From Kurthia populi (lineage in GTDB: Bacteria; Bacillota; Bacilli; Bacillales_A; Planococcaceae): 64,000 bases of DNA. Both the position numbers and the translations under genes were made by a program. How positions within the stretch are numbered: the first letter of the stretch is position 1; each line of letters opens with the position of its first letter. The notes beneath the pieces are model-generated. The model searched no databases and had not been told where the DNA came from. It was given only the letters and a program-made list of their open reading frames with translations. The stretch spans positions 1 to 64,000 of the forward strand of contig NZ_JBHUOR010000139.1 of assembly GCF_042686175.1 (NCBI RefSeq). Reading direction: 5' to 3'. Positions 26,597 to 34,147 of this stretch are shown here, piece after piece.

Positions 26597-27355
26597 TTAC
26601 AGTGCAAAATGGTAAAGAACGATTCCTGTCGCTACCGCTACATTTAATGATTCTGCAGCGCCTTTAATTGGAATAATGACGTTCGCATCCGTTTGTGCAA
26701 GGAGTGATGCATCAATACCACTACCTTCATTACCCATAATTAAAGCAAAATCATGCTCTTTTTCTACTTCATTGTAAACAACTGAATTTTCAAGCGCTGT
26801 ACCGTATACAGGCACATTACGCTCTTTTAAATCGGCTACCCAATCATGTAAATCACCACGTACAACAGGAATATGGAAAATAGAGCCTTGTGTTGAACGT
26901 ACTGTTTTTGGATTGTATGGATCGGCTGAGCCTTTGCCTAAAATAACGGCATCAATCCCTGCTGCATCGGCTGTACGAATCATCGTACCAATATTTCCTG
27001 GGTCTTGTACAGCATCGATTAATAATAGACGTGTCCAGCCTGCTTGTGCCGCTTCGTCCACTTCTTTTTGTTTACATTGTGCAAAAATACCTTGTGAGTG
27101 CTCTGTTTCCGATAATTCTTTTGCAATCGCCTCAGATACTTCGATCAAGAAAACATCATCTAAATTCCATGATACGGGAATCGCTACACCTTCACGAATG
27201 ATTAAATGTAATACTTCTGTATGTTTTAGCGCTTCTTCAACTAAGTGGAAACCTTCAACAAGGAATTCTCCTGATTTATCGCGTTCTTTACGAGTTGTCG
27301 CAAGTTTTTTCCAATATTTCACGAGCGAGTTTTGGTTTGATTCAATATATTTCAT
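26597..27355 (-). CDS. TrmH/SpoU family RNA 2'-O-methyltransferase
   Basis: Methylates ribose 2'-OH on tRNA or 23S rRNA using S-adenosylmethionine. The 252-residue protein has the SpoU pattern: a substrate-binding N-terminal domain and the knotted catalytic domain with motif 1 (DPGNIGTMIRTADAAG), motif 2 (ALIMGNEGSGI) and motif 3 (IPIKGAAESLNVAVATGIVLYHF). It precedes the pheST leader, matching B. subtilis ysgA. Which RNA is methylated cannot be told from the sequence. Confidence 0.9.
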   Translation of the reverse strand: MKYIESNQNSLVKYWKKLATTRKERDKSGEFLVEGFHLVEEALKHTEVLHLIIREGVAIPVSWNLDDVFLIEVSEAIAKELSETEHSQGIFAQCKQKEVDEAAQAGWTRLLLIDAVQDPGNIGTMIRTADAAGIDAVILGKGSADPYNPKTVRSTQGSIFHIPVVRGDLHDWVADLKERNVPVYGTALENSVVYNEVEKEHDFALIMGNEGSGIDASLLAQTDANVIIPIKGAAESLNVAVATGIVLYHFAL

Positions 27356-27397
27356 GTTTTTACCGCCTTTAGTTTGTAGTCCTCCAAATAGTATACA

Positions 27398-27440
27398 CGA
27401 AAAAAGAAGATGTCCCCATTATTTCGAGAACATCTTCTGA
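27398..27440 (-). terminator. Terminator after the HAD phosphatase gene
   Basis: Minus strand AGAAGATGT, long loop, ACATCTTCT, followed by a T run; stem arms at 27405-27413 and 27430-27438. It ends the oxidoreductase-HAD pair. Confidence 0.8.
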
Positions 27441-27446
27441 TGGATT

Positions 27447-28199
27447 TTACGCAATCGGCTCCTGCACAGCAAAAACATATTGTTCAATTGCCTGTGCGAC
27501 ACCGTCTTCATCATTTGTGGCCGTAATATAGGTTGCCATCGCTTTTAATTCATCATTGGCATTTCCCATTGCGACTGCCGTACCACATTCTTCAAACATT
27601 TCCATATCATTATAGCTATCACCAAAGCACATCACGTCATCAAGCGAAATCGAAAATTCAGTCGCTAGCTCTGCTAAGCCATGCGCCTTCGATGTACCAT
27701 ATTTCATTACCTCAAGATTCAATTCATCCGAACTTGTAATTTCTATATCTGGTAGAGCATTAATTTCTGCGCGAACAGCGGCTAGCTGGTGCTCGTCTTC
27801 AAAGAAAGCACCGAGCTTCATTGGCGGGTTTTGTAATACCTGCTGAAACATTTCAGGTGAAAAATCGCCCTGTTCATCATTGCCCCACATATGCTCCACA
27901 CCGTAACGTTTAAAAATATGGATAATCTCTTGCCCCGTTTCAACCGGCATAAAACGACGTGCTAATAATTCAGCAGCATTTTTCCAAATTTCGGCGCCAT
28001 TATTACAAATGAGTGGCTGCTCAAGCGCTACTTGATCCGACACACATTGTAAAAAGCTTCGACTGCGTCCTGTTGAAATCACGACGTAAAGACCGCGTGC
28101 TACCGCCTCATGTAGTACTTGTCGTGTACGTTCTGTCACGATACCCTTTGAATTGGCCAGCGTCCCATCCACATCAATTGCTAGTAATCGAACTGTCAC
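27447..28199 (-). CDS. Cof-type HAD-superfamily hydrolase
   Basis: Predicted phosphatase, probably acting on sugar or nucleotide phosphates. The 250-residue protein has HAD motif I DVDGTLANS (residues 9-17), motif II STGRS, motif III lysine region KAHGLAELA and motif IV CFGDSYNDMEM, with the large C2-type cap of the Cof family between motifs II and III. It lies 12 bases after the oxidoreductase gene and shares its transcript. Substrate unknown. Confidence 0.88.
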   Translation of the reverse strand: MTVRLLAIDVDGTLANSKGIVTERTRQVLHEAVARGLYVVISTGRSRSFLQCVSDQVALEQPLICNNGAEIWKNAAELLARRFMPVETGQEIIHIFKRYGVEHMWGNDEQGDFSPEMFQQVLQNPPMKLGAFFEDEHQLAAVRAEINALPDIEITSSDELNLEVMKYGTSKAHGLAELATEFSISLDDVMCFGDSYNDMEMFEECGTAVAMGNANDELKAMATYITATNDEDGVAQAIEQYVFAVQEPIA

Positions 28200-28211
28200 T
28201 CCATTTGCCTC

Positions 28212-29195
28212 CTAGTTGTTCACTTCAAATACTAGTTTACCAAATTGTTCGTTGATTTCTAAATATTTAAGCGCGGCTGCCGCTTCATCTAGTGAATACG
28301 TGCGGTCAATTACCGGGTGCATATTTTGTGCTTCAATCCATTGCAGCATCGCACGGAACTCATCGCGGCTCCCAAGTGTACTGCCTTTTAACGTTTGTTG
28401 CGCATAGAAAAATGTACGCAAATCAAAGTCCACCATATCTTCTGTTGTAGCACCGAAAACAACTAGCGTACCACCACGTTTTAGCACCGCTAATGAACGA
28501 TTAAACGTCGCACGACCAACACTTTCAATGACGACATCAACTGTTTCATCGGCGAGCTCCTGTAGCCAGTCTGCATCATTAGCTAACGCCATATCGGCGC
28601 CTAATTCCAGTGCGGCCTGGCGTTTTTCTGCGGAACGAGAGGATACGATAACACGTGCACCAAGGCTTTTCGCTAAAGGAATCATAAAGGTCGCAACACC
28701 GCTACCTGCTCCTGGAATAAACACCGTATCACCAGCCTTTACTTGCCCCTTTGTCACAACAGCTCGGTAGCCCGTCAGTGGTGCAATGCCGATTGTTGCC
28801 GCTTCAACAAATGATAACTGCGCAGGCTTTATCTCTACCTGCTCCTCTGAAATCGCTAAAAACTCAGCAAAGGTACCATGATCCGGCAAGCTTAAAATTT
28901 CAAAGTCATCTGGTGGTACCGCACTTTCGTCGTACCAACGAAGCGATGGATTAACGATAACCGCATCTCCAACTTGTACGCGCGTAACTTCATCTCCTAC
29001 CGCTTCAATGATGCCCGCTGCATCACTTCCTAAAATAAGCGGCGCATCATCTTTTGTAAGACGCTTCGGTGTATATAAATCACGACGATTAAGCCCCGCT
29101 GCCTTAATTCGTACTAATACATCTTTTGCGCCAATTTTTGGTACCTCAAGCTCTCCTACACGTACTTGTTGCTGCTCCACATACACTGCCTTCAT
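28212..29195 (-). CDS. Medium-chain dehydrogenase/reductase, zinc-free type
   Basis: NAD(P)H-dependent oxidoreductase of the alcohol dehydrogenase-like (MDR) superfamily. About 327 residues: N-terminal GroES-like domain (VLVRIKAAGLNRRDLY, LILGSDAAGIIEAVG) and Rossmann domain with a glycine-rich loop (FIPGAGSGVATFMI). The zinc ligands of classical alcohol dehydrogenases are missing (NRRD in place of the Cys segment, GSDAAG in place of GHE), so quinone reductase-like or enoyl reductase-like activity is more likely. ATG 29195 is preferred to the TTG two codons earlier because AGGGG stands eight bases upstream. Confidence 0.85.
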   Translation of the reverse strand: MKAVYVEQQQVRVGELEVPKIGAKDVLVRIKAAGLNRRDLYTPKRLTKDDAPLILGSDAAGIIEAVGDEVTRVQVGDAVIVNPSLRWYDESAVPPDDFEILSLPDHGTFAEFLAISEEQVEIKPAQLSFVEAATIGIAPLTGYRAVVTKGQVKAGDTVFIPGAGSGVATFMIPLAKSLGARVIVSSRSAEKRQAALELGADMALANDADWLQELADETVDVVIESVGRATFNRSLAVLKRGGTLVVFGATTEDMVDFDLRTFFYAQQTLKGSTLGSRDEFRAMLQWIEAQNMHPVIDRTYSLDEAAAALKYLEINEQFGKLVFEVNN

Positions 29196-29243
29196 ATCCA
29201 AAACCCCTTTTTTCTAAATAATCAATCTATTTGTAAGTGTAGC

Positions 29244-29284
29244 AAAAAAAGAGCAGTCTCTAAAGCGTTTCGGACTGCTCTTTT
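29244..29284 (-). terminator. Terminator of the NEAT-protein operon
   Basis: Minus strand GAGCAGTC (29280-29273 side) pairs with GACTGCTC, followed by seven T, directly after the stop at 29287. Confidence 0.85.
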
Positions 29285-29286
29285 CA

Positions 29287-30285
29287 TTATTTTTCAGCTT
29301 GATAGCTTTTCTTAACTTTCGCACTCGTATTTTTACCTGCTTCTGTGCGGGTAATCACGAGCTTCCCACCTTTTGCTTTTAGCGACTTCAGCTTAAATGT
29401 TGCCGTAGATGACGTTGCACTCACGCGGCCTAGCCCATTACCAAGCGTATCGTAAAACTTCACGACATCCCCCTTTTTCAGCCCCTTCACAACAACTTTG
29501 TCATTGGCTTTGCCTTTTTTATTTGTAATTGTGACATTTTTTGCAGATACCGCTTTACTAACAGGCTCTGCTTTAAATGCAATACGTTTTTTCACTGATT
29601 CTTGCTCACCAGCTGCTTGTGCTGTAATGGCGATTTTTCCTGCTTTTTTGCCTAATTGCTTCACTGATAATTTCGCGGTAGATGACGTTGCGGTCGTCGT
29701 TGCTAACACCACGCTACCACGAGAGACACGCACTGTATCGCCTTTTTTAACACCTTTTACCGTTACGGTATCACTTTTCGCTACACGGTTTGTAGCCGTT
29801 GCTGTGAGTGTACGCTTTGTTTTTGGTGCCGCAGTTGAAATCAATGTCGATTCATCAAATTTCAAATCCATATCATAGTAGTGATCGTAATTGATTTCCG
29901 CAACGACAATATGGAACTTCGCTTGAATGCCATTTGCAATGACATTTTTGCCACTAACCGTTAATGTGGCCGTGCCGTCTGCATGTCGCTCAAGTGGGAT
30001 TTTCTTGCCATTTGTATCAATGATATCCTGATAGCTTGCTCCATTAAGTAACGAAATCTTCACCGTTTCAACACCGTCTTGCACGGTCAATTGTGCTGTC
30101 GGATTCATATTTGCTTGCGTATTTTTTGATAGCTCACCTTTATAATACGGTGCCACCTGTACCGTATATGCCCCGTTATCGATTGTTGCTGCCTGTGCGG
30201 CTGCTGGTGTCAACGTTAGCGTTGCTGGTGTAATTGCTGCGACACTAAGTGCTGCCGTCAAACAAAATGTAGACCATTTCTTCAT
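29287..30285 (-). CDS. Secreted NEAT-domain protein, candidate haem-binding
   Basis: Exported protein of 332 residues. Signal peptide about 1-32 (cleavage near AQA-AT). Residues about 36-145 fit a NEAT domain: GAYTVQVAPYYKG at the start, a KISLLNGAS segment matching the 3-10 helix, and INYDHYYDMDLKFD (131-144), whose Tyr133 and Tyr137 make the YxxxY haem-ligand motif of haem-binding NEAT domains. Two beta-rich repeats follow (about 158-230 and 250-330), each built as VTVKGVKKGDTVRV...TATSSTAKLSVKQLGKKAGKIAITAQ. There is no LPXTG sorting signal, so it is either free or held by the repeats. It lies 41 bases after the upstream NEAT-like gene, which has a Fur box. The NEAT call is by pattern; haem binding is inferred. 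Confidence 0.7.
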   Translation of the reverse strand: MKKWSTFCLTAALSVAAITPATLTLTPAAAQAATIDNGAYTVQVAPYYKGELSKNTQANMNPTAQLTVQDGVETVKISLLNGASYQDIIDTNGKKIPLERHADGTATLTVSGKNVIANGIQAKFHIVVAEINYDHYYDMDLKFDESTLISTAAPKTKRTLTATATNRVAKSDTVTVKGVKKGDTVRVSRGSVVLATTTATSSTAKLSVKQLGKKAGKIAITAQAAGEQESVKKRIAFKAEPVSKAVSAKNVTITNKKGKANDKVVVKGLKKGDVVKFYDTLGNGLGRVSATSSTATFKLKSLKAKGGKLVITRTEAGKNTSAKVKKSYQAEK

Positions 30286-30326
30286 GTCGTTCGCTCCCTT
30301 TAAAAAGCGGCCATCGCCACATTATA

Positions 30327-31772
30327 TTATTTTTCTTTTGAGAATTTCACAGTTGTTTTTGCACTAATATGCTTGCCATCTTGAATACGCGCCACTGAAA
30401 TTTTACCGGTTGCTTTACCTAATTGCTTAATGCTGATTTTTGTTGTTTTCCCTGTTGCCGTTACAGTTTTCAATGATTTACCCGCTGCATTGTAGACACG
30501 AATTTTTTGACCTTTTGCTGTTCCTTTTACAGTCACAACATCCGCCTTGCCTTTATTGTTTTGTACGCTAATTTGCGTTTTCGCAACTGCTTTCGCTACA
30601 GGCTCAGCCTTGAATGCTACTGCTTTTTTCGCTGATTCTTTTTCATCTTTAGCCTGTGCTGTCACATACACTTTACCAGCAGCTTTGCCTAAGCTTACAT
30701 CTGCAACACGTAAGTATGCACCAGTCGCTGTTGCTGTTTTAAGCACTTTCCCTTTAGCGTTATAAAGACGGACTGTATCCCCTTTTTGCAGACCATATAC
30801 TTTTACGATATCTGCCGCACCTTTTACATTGCTCACTTTACCTGTTAATGTACGGACTGTTTTAGCCTTTTCTACTGGTGTCACTTCTACTGGAGCCTTC
30901 ACGCCAGCTTCCACTACTGCCTTTTGCGCTGCTACATTTGCATAACCAGCTACCCCTGCTAAATCTGTACGCTCAGTTAAACCTGCAGCTACCGCATTTG
31001 TAATGGCTGCTTGCGCTGCTTGTAACTGTGCTGTTGCTTCTGTTAGCTGCGCTTTTATTGTAATTGAATCTGCCGCTGTAAATGTTAATTTACTAAATGC
31101 ATCCGCTGCTTTTGTTGTGAACGGTGCTTTGTATGCTGCAATCGCCTCTTGTTGTGCTGCATAGCCTTCAGGTGCTACAAATGCCGCTGCATCTGCTGCT
31201 GACAATGATGCTGTTGCTGATGCAATGATACTATCAATATTTTTTAGTTGTGCCGCCGCTGCTGTAAGATCCTCTTTTGTTTTCACTGCATCTGCTGCTG
31301 TGTAGCTAATTGCTGATTCTTTGTCAAAAAAAATTTTATATTCTGTCGCTGTTGGCGTGAAATCAAATGTGAATTCATGCGACATCACGCCCATTGGACC
31401 TGCTGTGTATGCAATTTTAATCGTTGGATCTTCTTCTAATGACGCAATTGTAAACGTCACTTTTTGTAAGTCTTTATCTGTTGCCCCTTTTTCTAGTACA
31501 ACATCTTTACCGTTTACTTGGAATAATGTGAATAGACTGCTAACATCCATTGTTACTTTATATACATCGCCATCTTTGACAACCTCTGTGTTCGCAAACA
31601 TTGCGTTATAGCTTGCTGTTGGAACACCTTTGTATAAAATTGTTGGTGTTACCGCTGTTGCCTGCGTTGCTTCGGTAGTCGTTACGCTTTCTTCTGCGTG
31701 TGCCATTGTTGGTGCAATTGCTGATAATGCGATTGTTAGTGCAATTGGTGCTGTGAATAATTTTTTATACAT
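30327..31772 (-). CDS. Secreted protein with degenerate NEAT-like domain and Ig-like repeats
   Basis: Exported protein of 481 residues; signal peptide about 1-26 (MAHA-EE). Residues about 44-138 resemble a NEAT fold (YKVTMDVSSLFTLFQVNGK, KVTFTIASLEEDPTIKI, then PMGVMSHEFTFDF), but the YxxxY tyrosines are replaced (Met130 and Phe134). Residues about 150-295 are an alanine-rich helical region with two similar halves. The last 180 residues are two repeats (KGDTVRLYNAKGKVLKTATATG..., KGQKIRVYNAAGKSLKTVTATG...) that also occur in the next gene. AAAGGGG precedes the ATG, and a strong Fur box lies 75 bases upstream. Domain identity is an inference; export and repeats are visible. Confidence 0.6.
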   Translation of the reverse strand: MYKKLFTAPIALTIALSAIAPTMAHAEESVTTTEATQATAVTPTILYKGVPTASYNAMFANTEVVKDGDVYKVTMDVSSLFTLFQVNGKDVVLEKGATDKDLQKVTFTIASLEEDPTIKIAYTAGPMGVMSHEFTFDFTPTATEYKIFFDKESAISYTAADAVKTKEDLTAAAAQLKNIDSIIASATASLSAADAAAFVAPEGYAAQQEAIAAYKAPFTTKAADAFSKLTFTAADSITIKAQLTEATAQLQAAQAAITNAVAAGLTERTDLAGVAGYANVAAQKAVVEAGVKAPVEVTPVEKAKTVRTLTGKVSNVKGAADIVKVYGLQKGDTVRLYNAKGKVLKTATATGAYLRVADVSLGKAAGKVYVTAQAKDEKESAKKAVAFKAEPVAKAVAKTQISVQNNKGKADVVTVKGTAKGQKIRVYNAAGKSLKTVTATGKTTKISIKQLGKATGKISVARIQDGKHISAKTTVKFSKEK

Positions 31773-31846
31773 GTCAATAAAACCCCTTTTATTATGTAAG
31801 TTACTAACAGTTTAACAAGGGTATTTTCAAAAAGTAAACACCTAAT

Positions 31847-31867
31847 TGAAAATAATTATCATTTTCA
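31847..31867. promoter_or_regulatory. Fur box upstream of the NEAT operon
   Basis: A 21-bp inverted repeat with arms TGAAAAT and ATTTTCA around AATTATC. The first 15 bases match the Bacillus 7-1-7 Fur box TGATAATNATTATCA at 14 of 15 positions. It lies 75 bases before the start of the 481-residue gene, where it can cover its promoter, so the two NEAT-type genes are probably induced by iron limitation. Confidence 0.85.
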
Positions 31868-31979
31868 AATAGATAATCGAATTTCGTTGTTTTTTACCAT
31901 TTTTTAGGGGTAAAATTAGCTATTTACACTATTTATTCAGTATGCACCGAACTTTTTTTCTGTCAATTAAAATTTCAAT

Positions 31980-32006
31980 AAAAAAAGACATGAAATTCAT
32001 GTCTTA
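31980..32006 (-). terminator. Terminator of the small membrane protein gene
   Basis: Minus strand AAGACATGAA, three-base loop, TTCATGTCTT-type arm, then seven T; overlaps the last codon of the gene starting at 32249. Confidence 0.8.
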
Positions 32007-32249
32007 AAACGTTTTCCAAAATAATACAAAGAACACCATTGTAATAATCGCAAATACTGCAATCATGACCTTTTTACGAATATCTAATGGCATAAAACGT
32101 AATGTTACCATTAACACCGCAACGAATGACGATTGCCCACGATGAATCGCGTTCTTCTCGTCTCCTTCATCTTGCGCTGTCCATTTTGTTGTATCATACG
32201 TCAATTTTAAAAACGTCAATGCAACAAGTAAATAGATAAAGCCTTCCAC
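32004..32249 (-). CDS. Small membrane protein of unknown function
   Basis: 81 residues with an N-terminal hydrophobic segment (about 4-16), a central charged stretch (TKWTAQDEGDEKNAIHRGQ) and a C-terminal membrane segment (about 61-79, VMIAVFAIITMVFFVLFW). GTG start with GGAGG seven bases upstream, and its own terminator, so it is probably a real gene. I do not recognise a family. It lies between the Fur-boxed NEAT operon and the repeat region, without a clear functional link. Confidence 0.65.
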   Translation of the reverse strand: MEGFIYLLVALTFLKLTYDTTKWTAQDEGDEKNAIHRGQSSFVAVLMVTLRFMPLDIRKKVMIAVFAIITMVFFVLFWKTF

Positions 32250-32501
32250 ATTATTTCCTCCGTTCTACCTTCACTTATTGTAGAGAAAAATAGGCATATT
32301 TTCAATGATTAGCAATGCCGATAGATGGCTATTTGTTTAGGTGACTAAATTATAAGAACGTTTTTCACTTCATCTATCAAGTAGTTAGTTTCCTATTTAT
32401 TGCATGAAAAGAAGTATGCAGTTGAAATTATCTGGATTCAAACACCAGTGCTTCGAGTCGTTTTGTTCATTCCGACTCGACGAAGAACACCGCTTATTTT
32501 C

Positions 32502-32552
32502 TCAAGGAAGATAAGCGTCCAGCGAATTTGTCCGGATTCATCGACTAGATTC
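32502..32552. repeat. 51-bp direct repeat, copy A
   Basis: Begins TCAAGGAAGATAAGCGTCC and ends ATCGACTAGATTC. It is the same as copy B at 32648-32698 except for two bases. A shorter internal echo (GATTCATC.ACT.AGATT) follows at once at 32553-32570. The upstream flank (GCTTATTTTC) is also similar in both copies and pairs with GATAAGC inside the repeat. Confidence 0.9.
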
Positions 32553-32647
32553 GATTCATCACTTAGATTTATCCGAATGCAAGCGCTAACTCTTTGGGCT
32601 GTTTCGCACTCTTTTACGTGACATAGATCGTCACTTGCTTTATTTTT

Positions 32648-32698
32648 TCAAGGAAGATAAGCGTCCAGCGAACTTATCCGGATTCATCGACTAGATTC
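32648..32698. repeat. 51-bp direct repeat, copy B
   Basis: Second copy, 146 bases to the right of copy A, with 49 of 51 bases identical. After the repeat the sequence diverges (TTGGGTCAAATC), and a matching tail to the sequence after copy A reappears at 32776-32790. Confidence 0.9.
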
Positions 32699-32793
32699 TT
32701 GGGTCAAATCACTTCTTCCTACGCGGCTAGACACCGCTTGTCAGAAGCTTTATTTGCCCTTCGAATCTGAACGAGTCGATTCATCACTTAAAT

Positions 32794-32830
32794 AAAAAAA
32801 AGACCAACTTGTCCTCTGCCAAGTTGGTCC
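32794..32830 (-). terminator. Terminator of argF
   Basis: Minus strand ACCAACTTGGCAGAGGACAA: arms ACCAACTTG and CAAGTTGGT with a short loop, then eight T. It lies about 120 bases after the argF stop, which leaves an unusually long 3' untranslated region. Confidence 0.92.
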
Positions 32831-32947
32831 GGGTATAATAGCGGCTGAGTGTTCATCCCCCTCTGTAGACTACGACTCAGTGAACTCCCTATTAGCTTGC
32901 ATGATCATTGACGTTCTCTGACGCCTTTTAATGATTGTTCGTATTTA
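32831..32947 (-). other. Structured 3' untranslated region of argF with possible pseudoknot
   Basis: Between the argF stop and its terminator, 117 bases hold three pairing segments that interlock: TAATAG (32836-32841) with CTATTA (32889-32894); CTGAGT (32845-32850) with ACTCAG (32875-32880); and GTTCA (32851-32855) with TGAAC (32881-32885). The last pair crosses the second, so the set is compatible with an H-type pseudoknot. No protein-coding frame. Not matched to a known RNA family by eye. Confidence 0.45.
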
Positions 32948-33919
32948 TTAGTCTGCTAAAAGTGACACAAGTACAGCTTTTTGAGCGTGCATACGGTTTT
33001 CAGCTTGATGGAAAATATATGAATGCTCTGGGTTATCAATAACAGCAGCTGTTACTTCTTCCTCGCGATGTGCTGGTAAGCAGTGTAGGAACATATAATC
33101 TGGTTTTGCATGTGCTACTAATTCCTCGTTAATTTGATAGCCTTCGAAGTCTTTTAAGCGTTTCGCTGCTTCTTCTTCTTGACCCATTGATGTCCACACA
33201 TCTGAGTAAATAACATCTGCATCTTTTACGGCTTCAACAGGATCTGTTGTCACCGTTACGGTACAGCCATTGCTTGCGGCAATTTGTTGTACTTTAGCGA
33301 TTACTGCTGGATCTGGTTCATAGCCAACTGGTGCAGCAATAACTGAATCCATACCAACATGTGCACAAGCAGCTACTAATGAATGCGCTACGTTGTTACC
33401 GTCACCGATATACGCAACTTTTAAGCCTTCAAATGAGCCTTTTACTTCAGCAATTGTTTCAAGGTCAGCTAATGCTTGGCATGGATGTGACACATCTGTT
33501 AAGCCATTGATTACTGGTACTTTTGAATACTGTGCTAATTCTTGTACCATTGTATGTTCATTTGCGCGAATCATGATGCCATCTACATAGCCTGATAGTA
33601 CAAGCGCTGTATCGTGAACTGTTTCGCCACGGCCGATTTGTAAGTCGCGGGCATTCATGTACATGCCTTTACCACCTAGTTGGTGCATACCGACTTCAAA
33701 AGAAACACGTGTACGAGTTGAGTTCTTTTCAAAGATCATCGCTAATGTTTTACCTTCTAATAATTTAGGTGAACCTGATTCTTTTGTGACAATTTTCATT
33801 TTGATAGCTAATTCGACAAGCTGTTTGATTTCATCGCTTGTGTAATCGACTAATGACAATAAGTGTTTGCCCTTTAATGTATGAACGGGTTGTAATTCAA
33901 TTTCTTCTAGTAATTTCAT
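32948..33919 (-). CDS. argF: Ornithine carbamoyltransferase
   Basis: Forms citrulline from ornithine and carbamoyl phosphate in arginine synthesis; cytosolic. The 323-residue protein has the carbamoyl phosphate motif STRTRVSFE (residues about 67-75), HPCQALADL and the ornithine-side motif HCLPAHREEEV. It stands alone without other arg genes. A strong promoter overlapped by two ARG-box-like sites lies upstream, so repression by ArgR/AhrC with arginine is expected. A catabolic role cannot be excluded, but the ARG boxes and lack of arcA/arcC neighbours favour biosynthesis. Confidence 0.94.
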   Translation of the reverse strand: MKLLEEIELQPVHTLKGKHLLSLVDYTSDEIKQLVELAIKMKIVTKESGSPKLLEGKTLAMIFEKNSTRTRVSFEVGMHQLGGKGMYMNARDLQIGRGETVHDTALVLSGYVDGIMIRANEHTMVQELAQYSKVPVINGLTDVSHPCQALADLETIAEVKGSFEGLKVAYIGDGNNVAHSLVAACAHVGMDSVIAAPVGYEPDPAVIAKVQQIAASNGCTVTVTTDPVEAVKDADVIYSDVWTSMGQEEEAAKRLKDFEGYQINEELVAHAKPDYMFLHCLPAHREEEVTAAVIDNPEHSYIFHQAENRMHAQKAVLVSLLAD

Positions 33920-33955
33920 TTGTCATCGCTCCTAAACGTTTAACTTTATGTACCT

Positions 33956-33984
33956 ATCATACAACTGTATATTTATGAAGTCAA
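33956..33984 (-). promoter_or_regulatory. SigA-type promoter of argF
   Basis: Minus strand -35 TTGACT (33979-33984), 17-base spacer and -10 TATGAT (33956-33961). Both hexamers match the vegetative consensus at five of six positions. The argF start is 37 bases downstream of the -10. Confidence 0.85.
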
Positions 33985-33998
33985 CTGCATTTTTATGT
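33964..33998. promoter_or_regulatory. Tandem ARG boxes overlapping the argF promoter
   Basis: Two related 15-bp segments 20 bases apart: ACTGTATATTTATGA (33964-33978, in the promoter spacer) and ACTGCATTTTTATGT (33984-33998, touching the -35). The second matches 12 of 15 positions of the B. subtilis ARG-box core AATAAAAATKCAAK on the minus strand with one flanking base; the first about 10. Spacing of about two helical turns fits paired ArgR hexamer half-sites. Confidence 0.65.
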
Positions 33999-34147
33999 TT
34001 TTTCTAAAAAATTTTAATTTTTGCATTTTAAAAACGCTATAAACATTGATTTAACAATATTTACAGCGCTTATTATTTTTCTTTTTTATTTTCAAATTTC
34101 AAATTTCATTATGCAAAATATACTGTTTATACACTTTATTTTGTATA

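Larger units (their letters stand above)
32250..32793. other. Gene-free structured region with repeats
   Basis: About 540 bases with no acceptable gene. It holds two 51-bp direct repeats (separate entries), a third partial copy (15 bases, 32776-32790 identical to 32551-32565), and several hairpins: CTTCGAGTCG...CGACTCG...GAAG (32453-32485), CGCTTATTTTC...GAAGATAAGCG (32491-32517) and GTGAC...GTCAC (about 32619-32633). Composition is less A+T rich than the neighbouring intergenic DNA. No recognised RNA family. Confidence 0.6.

Noticed and set aside
32400..32621. 73-codon plus-strand frame in the repeat region
   Set aside because: Composed of the hairpins and one direct repeat; no ribosome-binding site and no protein-like pattern.
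32502..32698. Possible CRISPR array
   Set aside because: Only two 51-bp repeats with a 95-base spacer, repeats too long and too few, and no cas genes.
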